Below the pieces are notes generated by a model. It did not search any database, had not been told where the DNA came from, and saw only the letters and a list, made by a program, of their open reading frames with translations. From an uncultured Flavobacteriales bacterium (GTDB taxonomy: Bacteria > Bacteroidota > Bacteroidia > Flavobacteriales > UBA1820), in assembly GCA_938023515.1 (NCBI GenBank), contig CALJDR010000052.1, forward strand, positions 29,713-93,712: a stretch of DNA of 64,000 nucleotides. The letters run 5' to 3'. The translations under genes and the position numbers were made by a program. This document shows positions 50,721 through 57,536 of the stretch, piece after piece (within the stretch, counting starts at the first letter, position 1; each line of letters starts with the position of its first letter).

Positions 50721-51424
50721 TTATCCAAATAGTATTTGTTCAACCATATTTTTATTATGCGGGCTGTCGGCTTTTATCACCGTACCGCTATCGTTTTCCT
50801 CATCCAGATCGTCGTAGTGGGGCAATACGGCGCTATACATCATGAGATTGACGTAACTTATCTCATTGAGTACGTAATCAATATTCAGGTTATAGGCCTT
50901 GACCATTCCGGCCACTATAGCCCAAACGCTGTCGTTACCACTTCCCTCGTCCGACGAAGCAGATTTATTTCTAGAAGGGAAGTGGTAAGCCCGAAAAAAT
51001 CGGATATCTGCATTTCTTGGAACGCCCCTATCAAGATGGTGTTCAATTCTGCCGGGGACACTTCGTTGAGTATCTTCTGCGCCAGTTCCATCTTCCTGTC
51101 CACTTCTATTTGTCTGCGGGTGCGGAGAAGTCCGAAGAAACGGGTTTGTTCCACTTCCCTTTTCTCTTTTATATCTTTAGGCCCCAATATCAGTACCGCC
51201 AGGATTTCCCCCAATACGGCACAATCTTTGGCTACGTACATGCTTTCCATGAACAGGTTGTCGCTGTTCATTTTTACAGCGGGCAACTTCGATATAAGTT
51301 CCGATACGGTTATCAGTGTAGATAACGTAGGGGGAGCCATCTGATACACGGTATCGCCTATCTTGACTTCCTGGGGTTTTTGCAGAATGGTATCGGCGAC
51401 CTTCCGCTCTATTTTCTTTGCCAT
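50721..51424 (-). CDS. Tail assembly chaperone GT (frameshift product)
   Basis: Reading shifts -1 at T TTT TTC (50999-50993) in the chaperone gene and continues as FRAYHFPSRNKSASSDEG..., then NDSVWAIVAGMVKAYNLNIDYVLNEISYVNLMMYSAVLP and stops at 50721. The total is about 234 residues. This is the G/GT arrangement of lambda-like tails, where the T domain recruits major tail protein. The -1 frame is open from the slip site to the stop. A separate GTG at 50915 (overlapping the G stop as TAGTG) could instead start the T part alone. Confidence 0.65.
50915..51424 (-). CDS. Tail assembly chaperone G-like protein
   Basis: 169 residues from the ATG at 51424 (MAKKIERKVADTILQKPQEVKIGDTVYQM). Helical, cytosolic, placed between major tail protein and tape measure, as gpG is. 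A longer frame to 51538 is only the translation of the tRNA-like element upstream and is rejected. The heptamer TTTTTTC near codon 143 permits the GT fusion. Confidence 0.75.
   Translation of the reverse strand: MAKKIERKVADTILQKPQEVKIGDTVYQMAPPTLSTLITVSELISKLPAVKMNSDNLFMESMYVAKDCAVLGEILAVLILGPKDIKEKREVEQTRFFGLLRTRRQIEVDRKMELAQKILNEVSPAELNTILIGAFQEMQISDFFGLTTSLLEINLLRRTREVVTTAFGL
50993..50999 (-). promoter_or_regulatory. -1 slippery heptamer in tail chaperone gene
   Basis: T TTT TTC in the 0-frame (GAT TTT TTC GGG). Both P- and A-site tRNAs can re-pair one base back. The -1 frame downstream is open to 50721. Confidence 0.65.
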
Positions 51425-51444
51425 TTCAGATATTGATTTTGTCG

Positions 51445-51516
51445 TAGCGGACAGAGGAATCGAACCCCCGGCCTTTGGGAAATGTACCCAACGAGCTGCC
51501 ACTGCTCCAATCCGCC
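51445..51516 (-). tRNA. Element-borne tRNA-like gene, anticodon CAT, unusual loop
   Basis: 72 nt on the minus strand that fold as a full cloverleaf: acceptor GGCGGAT/GTCCGCT (two G-T ends), D-arm GAGC-AGTGGCA-GCTC, anticodon arm TTGGG-TACATTT-CCCAA, T-arm GGGGG-TTCGATT-CCTCT, discriminator A. The 7-nt anticodon loop reads T-A-CAT-T-T, so the anticodon is CAT (Met), but position 33 is A rather than the near-universal U, and 37 is T. It lies between the major tail and chaperone genes, on the coding strand. It may be a decoy or processing signal rather than a decoding tRNA. Confidence 0.65.
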
Positions 51517-51558
51517 ATTTTGCGGTTTTACCACCCACCGCAAAAGGTCTGTCTGATC

Positions 51559-52011
51559 TTACGCCTTAGTATAAGGTTTCAGGATCTTGCCGGTAGCCGG
51601 CTTCAGGGCGGTGAAAGTGTATTTCCACCGGCCGCCGTCGGCAGACGTCCAGGATTCAGTGCAAGCTACAGATGCTTTGTCCATCATGAAGCCCGGGCAC
51701 GAATCGTCCTCCGGAGTCAGACGTACGGAATACATGTCGAGAACTACGCCATCTGCATCCTCGATGGGCTTTACCCCACTTTTCTGGATAAAGAGCTCCA
51801 TTTCGAGCGTGTACTTGTTCTTCGAATAGCGTACATCTACCAGTTCGCCGCCTTCCTCCAGTGCTTCATATTTTTCGCCCTGTTCCGAAGTAAGGGTAGT
51901 CGTACCCTGGACTATTTCAGAAAGAGCTTTCCACTGTGCTTCTGCCGGAACGGCACCGTCCACCAGCTTGCATACCTCGATTGTGGGTTTCCCCCAAGAA
52001 AGAATTGCCAT
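51559..52011 (-). CDS. Major tail protein
   Basis: 150 residues. MAILSWGKPTIEVCKLVDGAVPAEAQWKALSEIVQGTTTLTSEQGEKYEALEEGGELVDVRYSKNKYTLEMELF is the style of the tail-tube proteins of Bacteroidetes siphophages, and the short beta-sandwich length fits. Position between terminator and chaperones supports it. It should form the tube hexamer rings. Confidence 0.8.
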   Translation of the reverse strand: MAILSWGKPTIEVCKLVDGAVPAEAQWKALSEIVQGTTTLTSEQGEKYEALEEGGELVDVRYSKNKYTLEMELFIQKSGVKPIEDADGVVLDMYSVRLTPEDDSCPGFMMDKASVACTESWTSADGGRWKYTFTALKPATGKILKPYTKA

Positions 52012-52024
52012 TTGTTTGATGATT

Positions 52025-52453
52025 TTAAATAGTTAATAATTGAAAATTTAATTTTATAGATATAAAATGCTGATTTATATCCGGTTTATCCTCTATATCA
52101 AAGGCCGATATGGTCTGCGTCAGAGTGAACCTATAGTCAGTGCCGCTCGATGCGAGGGAATTGCACCACTGCTGGGCAGCTGCTTCTATCGCCTCACACC
52201 GGGCCACATTCCTAAGGAAGGTGCCGGAATTTTCAGGCTGTTCCACATCCGGCACATATATATTCACTGCTACAGTGCCACTCTGTATTTGCCCGTTCTG
52301 ACCCTCCACAAAGCTTACCTCCGCGTCTTCGGTCAAAGAATTTTCCGGGCGGGTACCGGATTTGTAGATGTGTCCGTTAATAGTCGATGCCAACTGACTG
52401 CCGGATAGCAGATTGTAGACATCATTCTCGATTTGCTGTCCTGTACGTGTCAT
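52025..52453 (-). CDS. Tail terminator/completion-like protein
   Basis: 142 residues. First gene of the tail operon. Helix (TRTGQQIENDVYNLLSGSQLASTI) then beta pattern ending ISIKLNFQLLTI, as in gpU-like tail terminators. The exact family is not secure. In a complete phage, connector and head genes would be upstream; here a 216-bp leader and then replication-type genes are found. Confidence 0.6.
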   Translation of the reverse strand: MTRTGQQIENDVYNLLSGSQLASTINGHIYKSGTRPENSLTEDAEVSFVEGQNGQIQSGTVAVNIYVPDVEQPENSGTFLRNVARCEAIEAAAQQWCNSLASSGTDYRFTLTQTISAFDIEDKPDINQHFISIKLNFQLLTI

Positions 52454-52518
52454 TTCCGAGTATGCGTTCTATTTGTTATTGAATTGCGGGATTTCCGCGA
52501 TCTTTTTTTTCCTTTGAA

Positions 52519-52542
52519 GGGAAATCACCTCCTGGTGTTCCC
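52519..52542 (-). promoter_or_regulatory. Hairpin in the tail-operon leader, exposing AGGA
   Basis: On the minus strand GGGAA-CACC-AGGA-GGTG-(AT)-TTCCC, nine pairs with a 2-nt bulge. Loop plus 3' arm spell AGGAGGTGAT, the full complement of the 16S 3' end, yet no start codon follows at a useful distance and the first ATG is 65 nt further on. Confidence 0.45.
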
Positions 52543-52564
52543 TGCCGGAAGTGCTATCACGGGG

Positions 52565-52572
52565 CTAAGATA
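52565..52572 (-). promoter_or_regulatory. Promoter of the tail/lysis operon
   Basis: TATCTTAG (7 of 8 to TAnnTTTG) with a TTG 20 bp upstream on the minus strand; predicted start near 52560, giving a leader of about 105 nt before the ATG at 52453. The gap 52454-52669 contains only this and the hairpin. Confidence 0.45.
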
Positions 52573-52669
52573 GAACGGTAAAAAAATGATTACAAGATAA
52601 GCTGGTTAAGGTTCCTTAAAAGAATTATATAATTGACAAACAAAACATTAAACACAAACAACTAAAACA

Positions 52670-53398
52670 TTACTTCATGTTCAAAAATGAAGCCATATCC
52701 CTGCCTGAACGAATGGCAGCATCAAAAAAATCCCGCAGGGCTGCTTCCTTTGCCTCCACAATGATTCGATACCTGCTTCTATGGGGAGAGGGCAATTCGC
52801 GGGCCATTTTTTCTTCCGCGCGGCGAAGGACATCGAGCTTTTCTTCCCTGGTCAATCGTATCACCCCCTTTTTATTCAAAATATCGTAAACGACCCATCC
52901 ACATGAGCGCATATACCCTTTTTCTTTATAATCATCAAAAATCCTTATGCACAGGTTCTCCCGGTGGATATCCTTTTGCCGGTCAGAAATACCAGGAAGG
53001 GCGGCCCGGGACAGCTTCCGGCGGATCCTGGAAACGCAGCGCCACTTTTCGCCCTGCCGATAATCGGAAAGCCATGCATAATACCGGCGTTGGGAGAGCT
53101 CTATGTATTCCAAATGCGCATCCGCTTTGATCCCATCCAACATAGCCACCCGGATTTCCTGTACGCTCAGAAAGGGAAAATCGGCCATGATCAGGTTCTG
53201 AAGTGCCTGAGTCTCTACCGACAAGTCTTTTGCCGCAATATTCCGGCCGCACATAGCATATACCTGAGCCAGAATTATCGCAAGCGCGTTCTTGGTTTCC
53301 ACAGCCTTACTCTGGACTGCCGGAATGGTGCGGGCCAGCTGCTCAGGAACCGACGGAGAAAGCAGCGCTTGCTGGGACATGTTTGAAGGTTCATTCAT
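52670..53398 (-). CDS. Phage replication-region protein, unknown function
   Basis: 242 residues, helical and basic, no membrane segment. ALAIILAQVYAMCGRNIAAKDLSVETQALQNLIMADFPFLSVQEIRVAMLDGI at the N-terminal half is found in Bacteroidetes prophages next to DUF6291 genes; a role in replication initiation is likely from place only. Its start overlaps the stop of the upstream DUF6291 gene by 8 bp. It ends just upstream of the tail-operon promoter. Confidence 0.6.
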   Translation of the reverse strand: MNEPSNMSQQALLSPSVPEQLARTIPAVQSKAVETKNALAIILAQVYAMCGRNIAAKDLSVETQALQNLIMADFPFLSVQEIRVAMLDGIKADAHLEYIELSQRRYYAWLSDYRQGEKWRCVSRIRRKLSRAALPGISDRQKDIHRENLCIRIFDDYKEKGYMRSCGWVVYDILNKKGVIRLTREEKLDVLRRAEEKMARELPSPHRSRYRIIVEAKEAALRDFFDAAIRSGRDMASFLNMK

Positions 53399-54092
53399 CG
53401 GATTGTTGATTCTCTGTATTAATGATCGATAAAACTTCGGTCAGCGCATCCATTCGTTGCTGGTACTTGGAGGAGGCCTCCCGGCACATAGTATTTCCCT
53501 TTGCTGGACGGTTTTCCCGTTTTTCCCACATCCGGACAGCCGCTTTCCAGTCTTTCACCGGGGAGTTGCCCGTTTTCCATCCGCGGGATTGGTAATAATC
53601 CACAAAAAGCATCGGGTCCACCGCATTATTCCGTTCAATACAATATTCACGAACCTTTTGATAGGAGGGCGGCATGAATTTTTCGGAAGAACCTTGGAAT
53701 TTGGCATTTTCATTTGTATTCTGATTGTCATTTTCATTAGGTTCAACGCTGGATACAAACCGATTCCCACCCGGTATCGGGTCGCTTATTCTTTGGTTCG
53801 CATTCGGTTTTGCTTCGGTTATATTCCGGTTCACTTCTGGTTTTTCGGCCGATTTTGGACGGCCACCCTTGCAGCCATTCTCATAACGGCGATTATTGGC
53901 ATCCAGCTGTGGGCGGATCAATGTCATTATCGCTTTGGGAACCCCCGAAAGATCGTGCATCTCTCCGGTAAGGGCATAAGCCGCTATCGCATCGTATACA
54001 GCCAGGCGGTCGGCATCGGACAATTCGGAAACCGCCATGGAAAAACTGGAATAGAATATGAAACTCTCCCGGATATGTGGTGCATCAGGCAT
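53391..54092 (-). CDS. DUF6291 (replisome-organiser-like) protein
   Basis: 233 residues. The DUF6291 domain covers about residues 6-90: RESFIFYSSFSMAVSELSDADRLAVYDAIAAYALTGEMHDLSGVPKAIMTLIRPQLDANNRRYENGCKGGRPK. A low-complexity Asn-rich linker (about 90-135) follows and a C-terminal helical part with YQKVREYCIERNNAVDPMLFVDYYQSRGWKTG. The layout matches phage replisome organisers that bind origin DNA, so the element could hold its origin here. Confidence 0.75.
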   Translation of the reverse strand: MPDAPHIRESFIFYSSFSMAVSELSDADRLAVYDAIAAYALTGEMHDLSGVPKAIMTLIRPQLDANNRRYENGCKGGRPKSAEKPEVNRNITEAKPNANQRISDPIPGGNRFVSSVEPNENDNQNTNENAKFQGSSEKFMPPSYQKVREYCIERNNAVDPMLFVDYYQSRGWKTGNSPVKDWKAAVRMWEKRENRPAKGNTMCREASSKYQQRMDALTEVLSIINTENQQSDE

Positions 54093-54146
54093 TGCATTCT
54101 TGCGCTTAAGTGGTTATATTTTCAGGGCGAACAATTCTGCCCTTTT

Positions 54147-54458
54147 TTATTTCACATGGAATATGTAGCCCTTTCCCCGTATGCTTTCCAATGACAACAT
54201 ACTGTTGGGCGAGATGTACTTGCGGAGCATCGTTACGAACACATCCATCGAACGGGCTTTAAAACGGTCTTCCCGCCCCCATACTCTCTGAAGAATGTCT
54301 ACCCGTGAAACCAGCTGATTCTGCTTTTCGCAAAAGAACAGCAGCAAATCCGATTCAATAGGAGTTAAACGACGGATATAACCATTACCATATCCCAACG
54401 TACGCGCCCGGTAATCGAACACATATCCGGCTACCTCGAACAATGTTTGCGTATTCAT
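54147..54458 (-). CDS. Receiver-less OmpR/PhoB-type winged-helix regulator
   Basis: 103 residues from the ATG at 54458. Only the winged-helix effector domain is present: FDYRARTLGYGNGYIRRLTPIESDLLLFFCEKQNQLVSRVDILQRVWGREDRFKARSMDVFVTMLRKYIS...SIRGKGYIFHVK. No receiver domain and no space for one. Such single-domain activators could switch on the tail/lysis operon; that is inference. A longer frame to 54500 lacks family match. Confidence 0.8.
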   Translation of the reverse strand: MNTQTLFEVAGYVFDYRARTLGYGNGYIRRLTPIESDLLLFFCEKQNQLVSRVDILQRVWGREDRFKARSMDVFVTMLRKYISPNSMLSLESIRGKGYIFHVK

Positions 54459-54503
54459 GTTTTTATCGTCTTTTAAAATCATCCGAAAACGGCCGGACAC
54501 CGC

Positions 54504-54704
54504 TTATTTTTCGGACGCGCCGTTCCCGGAGTCCGACTTTTTATGACAAAAAACCAGTCCCCCTATCTCCTTTTCCATCGCCTGGATCTGCTTGTTTTTA
54601 AAATCCAGGTCGCCGTTGGCCAGATAAAGCCGGTATTCTGCCGAAGCGATACGGCTCAAAAGATCCTTGTACTCCCGTTTGCTGATTATCGTATAACCGA
54701 ACAT
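54504..54704 (-). CDS. Small coiled-coil protein, unknown
   Basis: 66 residues. MFGYTIISKREYKDLLSRIASAEYRLYLANGDLDFKNKQIQAMEKEIGGL is a helical, coiled-coil-like stretch with a polar tail. Not recognised; similar small proteins accompany RecT genes in Bacteroidetes prophages. Confidence 0.55.
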   Translation of the reverse strand: MFGYTIISKREYKDLLSRIASAEYRLYLANGDLDFKNKQIQAMEKEIGGLVFCHKKSDSGNGASEK

Positions 54705-54740
54705 GATTGTAAATATTAAAGTGTTAGTAATTCATTGAAA

Positions 54741-55625
54741 CTACCAGGCGGGCCGTTCTTCCGTCCGCACCTGCTCCACAGGATCGGTTTTTATATCGGC
54801 TACTGCATTATCTGAGATGTTTCCCGCATTTGCAGCCTCGGCTACCGCCGGTACTGTTCCCATAGACAAGAGATCGGACTCATCATACATCCCTTCATAC
54901 ATATATGCATCGGGACTGGTATCTATCAGATTTCGACAAGCCCGGTTTATTACTGCTCTCAATATTGTTTTCTCCCCTGCCCGGCTCATATCTTCCTGGC
55001 GGATACCCAATAGTGCCGATATCTGTAAAGGGCCCAACACTTCGAGGTATTGTACGCCTCCTGATAAATGAAGAATACAATACGCACCGACAATTTCCCC
55101 TCCCATACTGTCAAGTGCCGGTCGATGCCGGACAAGGCGTTTTTTCCCGCTCGCCGGATCGGTTTCAAATTCAAAATCATCCCCCCGGCCAATAATGCAG
55201 GCTATCGGCTCACCAATTATCCCGCAGGCTTCCCGAGCCACGGCTATAGTACCGAAATAGGTCCGGATCAGTTTTATTTCCCCTCCGAAGGCCATGAAAC
55301 GACATTGCCTTTTGTTGACGGACAATCCCTGGATCACCATATCCAACAGAGCAGCCGCAATGTTGTCTGCAGAGCCGAACTCCAAGGCAGAACGCCCGGA
55401 TGGATCCTTAAGGTAGCTGAGGAAGACAAATGCGGCTGTCAGGGCCTTATCTACGTCGTAATCCGCCGGGAAACATAAATTCCCCTCGGATTGAAAAGCA
55501 TCGATGCATGATTTCACGGTCGCCCTTACATCCCTTTCCAAATTCTGTAAGCCCGAAGCATTTTTAATCTCAGAAGAGCCATTCCCGAATGTTTGAGTTC
55601 CTTCTTCCATGTTTTTTTCTTTCAT
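54741..55625 (-). CDS. recT: RecT-family single-strand annealing protein
   Basis: 294 residues. RecT core (about 35-245): TAAFVFLSYLKD, AALLDMVIQGLSVNKRQCRFMAFGGEIKLIRTYFGTIAVAREACG, GRGDDFEFETDPASGKKRLVRHRP, and SRAGEKTILRAVINRACRNLIDTSPDAYMYE. It anneals complementary single strands during phage recombination. No adjacent RecE-type exonuclease is visible. Acidic tail follows. Confidence 0.88.
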   Translation of the reverse strand: MKEKNMEEGTQTFGNGSSEIKNASGLQNLERDVRATVKSCIDAFQSEGNLCFPADYDVDKALTAAFVFLSYLKDPSGRSALEFGSADNIAAALLDMVIQGLSVNKRQCRFMAFGGEIKLIRTYFGTIAVAREACGIIGEPIACIIGRGDDFEFETDPASGKKRLVRHRPALDSMGGEIVGAYCILHLSGGVQYLEVLGPLQISALLGIRQEDMSRAGEKTILRAVINRACRNLIDTSPDAYMYEGMYDESDLLSMGTVPAVAEAANAGNISDNAVADIKTDPVEQVRTEERPAW

Positions 55626-55667
55626 ATCTTTATATTTTAAATATTTAAAAATATAACAATCATTTAA

Positions 55668-55979
55668 TCAGTATGTTACATGGCGTTTAGTGTCGCTGTC
55701 CACCGGCAAGCTTTTCATCTTCTCCGCTAAATACAGCTCTTCCAGTTTCACGATGCTCAGGTATTGGGTAGAGTTTGCCTTACTACTTATTCTTGAAGGT
55801 GTTATCAGGCATTCTTTTATCCATTTAGCCACATGCCTTCCATACCTGGGATTGTTCTTAGCCTCCCGGGTTGAAATAAACGGGCTTACGATCCCATTTT
55901 CCGCCAGTGCTTTGAGCGATCCTGCTGAAAATACTTCGGAAAGGATATTCCGCATCTGATTTTCCGTATCGAGTGTCAT
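55668..55979 (-). CDS. Small element protein, unknown
   Basis: 103 residues from the ATG at 55979. Helical, basic in the centre (STREAKNNPRYGRHVAKWIKECLITPSRISSKANSTQYLSI). Possibly DNA-binding. Not recognised. The local sequence (55640-57360) is clearly more AT-rich than the flanking chromosome. Confidence 0.5.
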   Translation of the reverse strand: MTLDTENQMRNILSEVFSAGSLKALAENGIVSPFISTREAKNNPRYGRHVAKWIKECLITPSRISSKANSTQYLSIVKLEELYLAEKMKSLPVDSDTKRHVTY

Positions 55980-56067
55980 TTTTCCAGTGAATAAGCCGTT
56001 ACCCCCTACCGGGAAAATCCGGTAAGGAAAAATCATAAATAAATTATATACAGTATATTATATAGTT

Positions 56068-56301
56068 TTAATTATCGTATCGGAACAAATCATTCTTTGA
56101 TATTCCCGATATTTCAGACAACACATCCATATAGATATCATCGGATGGGCGGGTAAGTCCGTTGACCCAATTTACTACTGTATTTCCCGATACACGGCAT
56201 CGGCGGGCCACGGTCTTAATGAACCCGGTTTTTGTTAGCGGAGAATCCCTTTTGAGGGATTTGTACCAATTTTCAAGGTTTTGTGATGTTGTGTCCTGCA
56301 T
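56068..56301 (-). CDS. Cro-like helix-turn-helix protein
   Basis: 77 residues. FIKTVARRCRVSGNTVVNWVNGLTRPSDDIYMDVLSEISGI is a helix-turn-helix with the recognition helix at SGNTVVNWVNG. Divergent from the S24 repressor gene over a 152-bp AT-rich control region, the usual Cro/CI layout. Confidence 0.7.
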   Translation of the reverse strand: MQDTTSQNLENWYKSLKRDSPLTKTGFIKTVARRCRVSGNTVVNWVNGLTRPSDDIYMDVLSEISGISKNDLFRYDN

Positions 56302-56348
56302 GGTTGTATCATTTTTAAATTATTCATTGTCAATCCACCCCAATATTC

Positions 56349-56356
56349 TATCTTTG
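56349..56356 (+). promoter_or_regulatory. -7 promoter element of repressor gene
   Basis: TATCTTTG; predicted start near 56361, about 90 nt before the ATG at 56454. Confidence 0.5.
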
Positions 56357-56370
56357 TGATATTGTTGGTT

Positions 56371-56411
56371 GTAATATTGCAGTAAAGGTAATATTTTGGT
56401 TATAAATTACC
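56371..56411. promoter_or_regulatory. Putative operator region of the repressor switch
   Basis: GTAATATTGC (56371-56380) is followed by an inverted repeat GGTAAT (56387-56392) / ATTACC (56406-56411); TAATATT recurs. Lies between the divergent cro-like and repressor genes. Confidence 0.4.
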
Positions 56412-56453
56412 AAATTATTTGCGATATTTTTTTCCTATGAAATCAAAAAATAC

Positions 56454-57056
56454 ATGTTCGACCTAAAACTATTCAGAAAAGACAATAAACTTAGCCAAAA
56501 GGAATTGGCCGATTTATTAAATTGCTCTCAGTCTTATATCTCCGCCTTGGAATCCGGTAGAAAACCGGTCTTGGATGCTCAAATTTCCATATTGGAAGAA
56601 AAATTTGGTGATATTAAAAAATATATTATCAATCCATCACCTTTTTGTGGTAATGTCAACGGAATTCGTTACTGGGCTGACGTAGATGCTACAGGAGGAA
56701 ACATTGCTCAATTCGACGACAACCTTTCAGCCCGGCGCATAGACATTCAAATTCCCGAATTTTCAGATTGCACGGATGCGATAAACATATATGGAGACAG
56801 TATGTACCCCCGCTTTAAAAGCGGACAGATAATCATACTGAAGGAATGGGAGGAATGTTTCATAAGCTTCGGAAATGCTTATCTGATAATCACCCGAAAC
56901 GGTAATCGGATGGTAAAATACATCAATCCGGGCAGGAGCGAAAATACGGTCACCTGTTCCTCGGAAAACCCCAGCTATGCTCCGTTCGAAGTTCCCAGGG
57001 AAGACATTCTCAAACTCTATTTAGTAAAAGGAAGCATCGAAAAATGTGCACTATAA
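56454..57056 (+). CDS. XRE-S24 (LexA/CI-like) repressor
   Basis: 200 residues. HTH (about 5-55: FRKDNKLSQKELADLLNCSQSYISALESGRK) and a C-terminal S24 peptidase domain with Ser116 in YGDSMYPR and Lys155 in NRMVKYI, the self-cleavage dyad. The dyad implies RecA-stimulated cleavage after DNA damage, so the element should be SOS-inducible. It faces away from the tail genes with the control region to its left. Promoter at 56349-56356. Confidence 0.9.
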   Translation: MFDLKLFRKDNKLSQKELADLLNCSQSYISALESGRKPVLDAQISILEEKFGDIKKYIINPSPFCGNVNGIRYWADVDATGGNIAQFDDNLSARRIDIQIPEFSDCTDAINIYGDSMYPRFKSGQIIILKEWEECFISFGNAYLIITRNGNRMVKYINPGRSENTVTCSSENPSYAPFEVPREDILKLYLVKGSIEKCAL

Positions 57057-57074
57057 TTAAAATACCATTTGATT

Positions 57075-57362
57075 ATGCAAATTTTAACAACGATTCCCGA
57101 TAGAGGCCCATACAAAAATCCCGAGAACGCAAAGATCGTGGAACGATTTTTCATAGCCCTGGAAAGCCTGATCACGACCCATCGTATCCGGGGTGTAAAA
57201 ACATTTACCGATATATACGGCATCAACCGCATGAACCTTTACCAATTGAAAAAAGATATGGGGCGCGGCATATTCAAACCTGCATGGCTTTCCTATATGG
57301 TACGGGATTTCGGCATATCCGCCGAATGGCTCCTTACCGGGACCGGCACTATTTTTAAATAG
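57075..57362 (+). CDS. Small HTH-like protein downstream of repressor
   Basis: 95 residues from the ATG at 57075. IVERFFIALESLITTHRIRGVKTFTDIYGINRMNLYQLKKDMGRGIFKPAWLSYMVRDFGISAEWLLTGTG resembles an XRE-type N-terminal fold ending in the common SAEWLLTG motif of phage HTH proteins. Starts 18 bp after the repressor and is probably co-transcribed. Confidence 0.65.
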   Translation: MQILTTIPDRGPYKNPENAKIVERFFIALESLITTHRIRGVKTFTDIYGINRMNLYQLKKDMGRGIFKPAWLSYMVRDFGISAEWLLTGTGTIFK

Positions 57363-57461
57363 ATTTCATGGATTATGCCTTTTATGCAACAATTGTGTGT
57401 ACGAAAGATAATGCTCCCCCAATTATCAATTGTAATACAAGTGTTTACAAACGTAAAAACC

Positions 57462-57484
57462 CAGCCTTCCAAGCTGAATGTCGC
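57462..57484 (+). repeat. attR core, 23-bp direct repeat
   Basis: Exact copy of 37371-37393. The next bases (ATTTGTCCGG) do not continue as tRNA-Gly 3' half. The 98-bp stretch from the previous gene holds nothing else. Confidence 0.8.
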
Positions 57485-57536
57485 ATTTGTCCGGAAATAA
57501 CATTCCTATCTTACCCGAGCATATTTTCACACGATC

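Larger units (their letters stand above)
37371..57484. mobile_element. Tail-only integrative element (prophage-derived, tailocin-like)
   Basis: A 20,114-bp insertion from the core repeat in tRNA-Gly to its copy next to mutY. Order: integrase (plus); lysis and tail genes, replication, RecT and small regulators (all minus); S24 repressor and a small gene (plus). Tail parts for a flexible or rigid non-contractile tail are present (terminator, major tail, G/GT chaperones, tape measure, Dit, tip/fibre, repeat protein), with a lysis cassette. No terminase, portal, head protease, capsid or connector gene exists between the ends. No sheath or baseplate wedge genes either, so it is not R-type or eCIS-like. 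Confidence 0.8.

Noticed and set aside
51425..51538. N-terminal extension of the tail chaperone gene
   Set aside because: The added residues (AVAARWVHFPKAGGSIPLSA) are simply the translation of the tRNA-like element; the ATG at 51424 is the start.
37371..57484. Contractile injection system or R-type tailocin
   Set aside because: No sheath, spike, baseplate wedge or AAA+ ATPase gene is present; major tail, G/GT and tape measure fit a non-contractile tail.
37371..57484. Phage satellite (PICI-like)
   Set aside because: Satellites lack a complete tail module and usually carry packaging or capsid-interference genes, none of which is seen.
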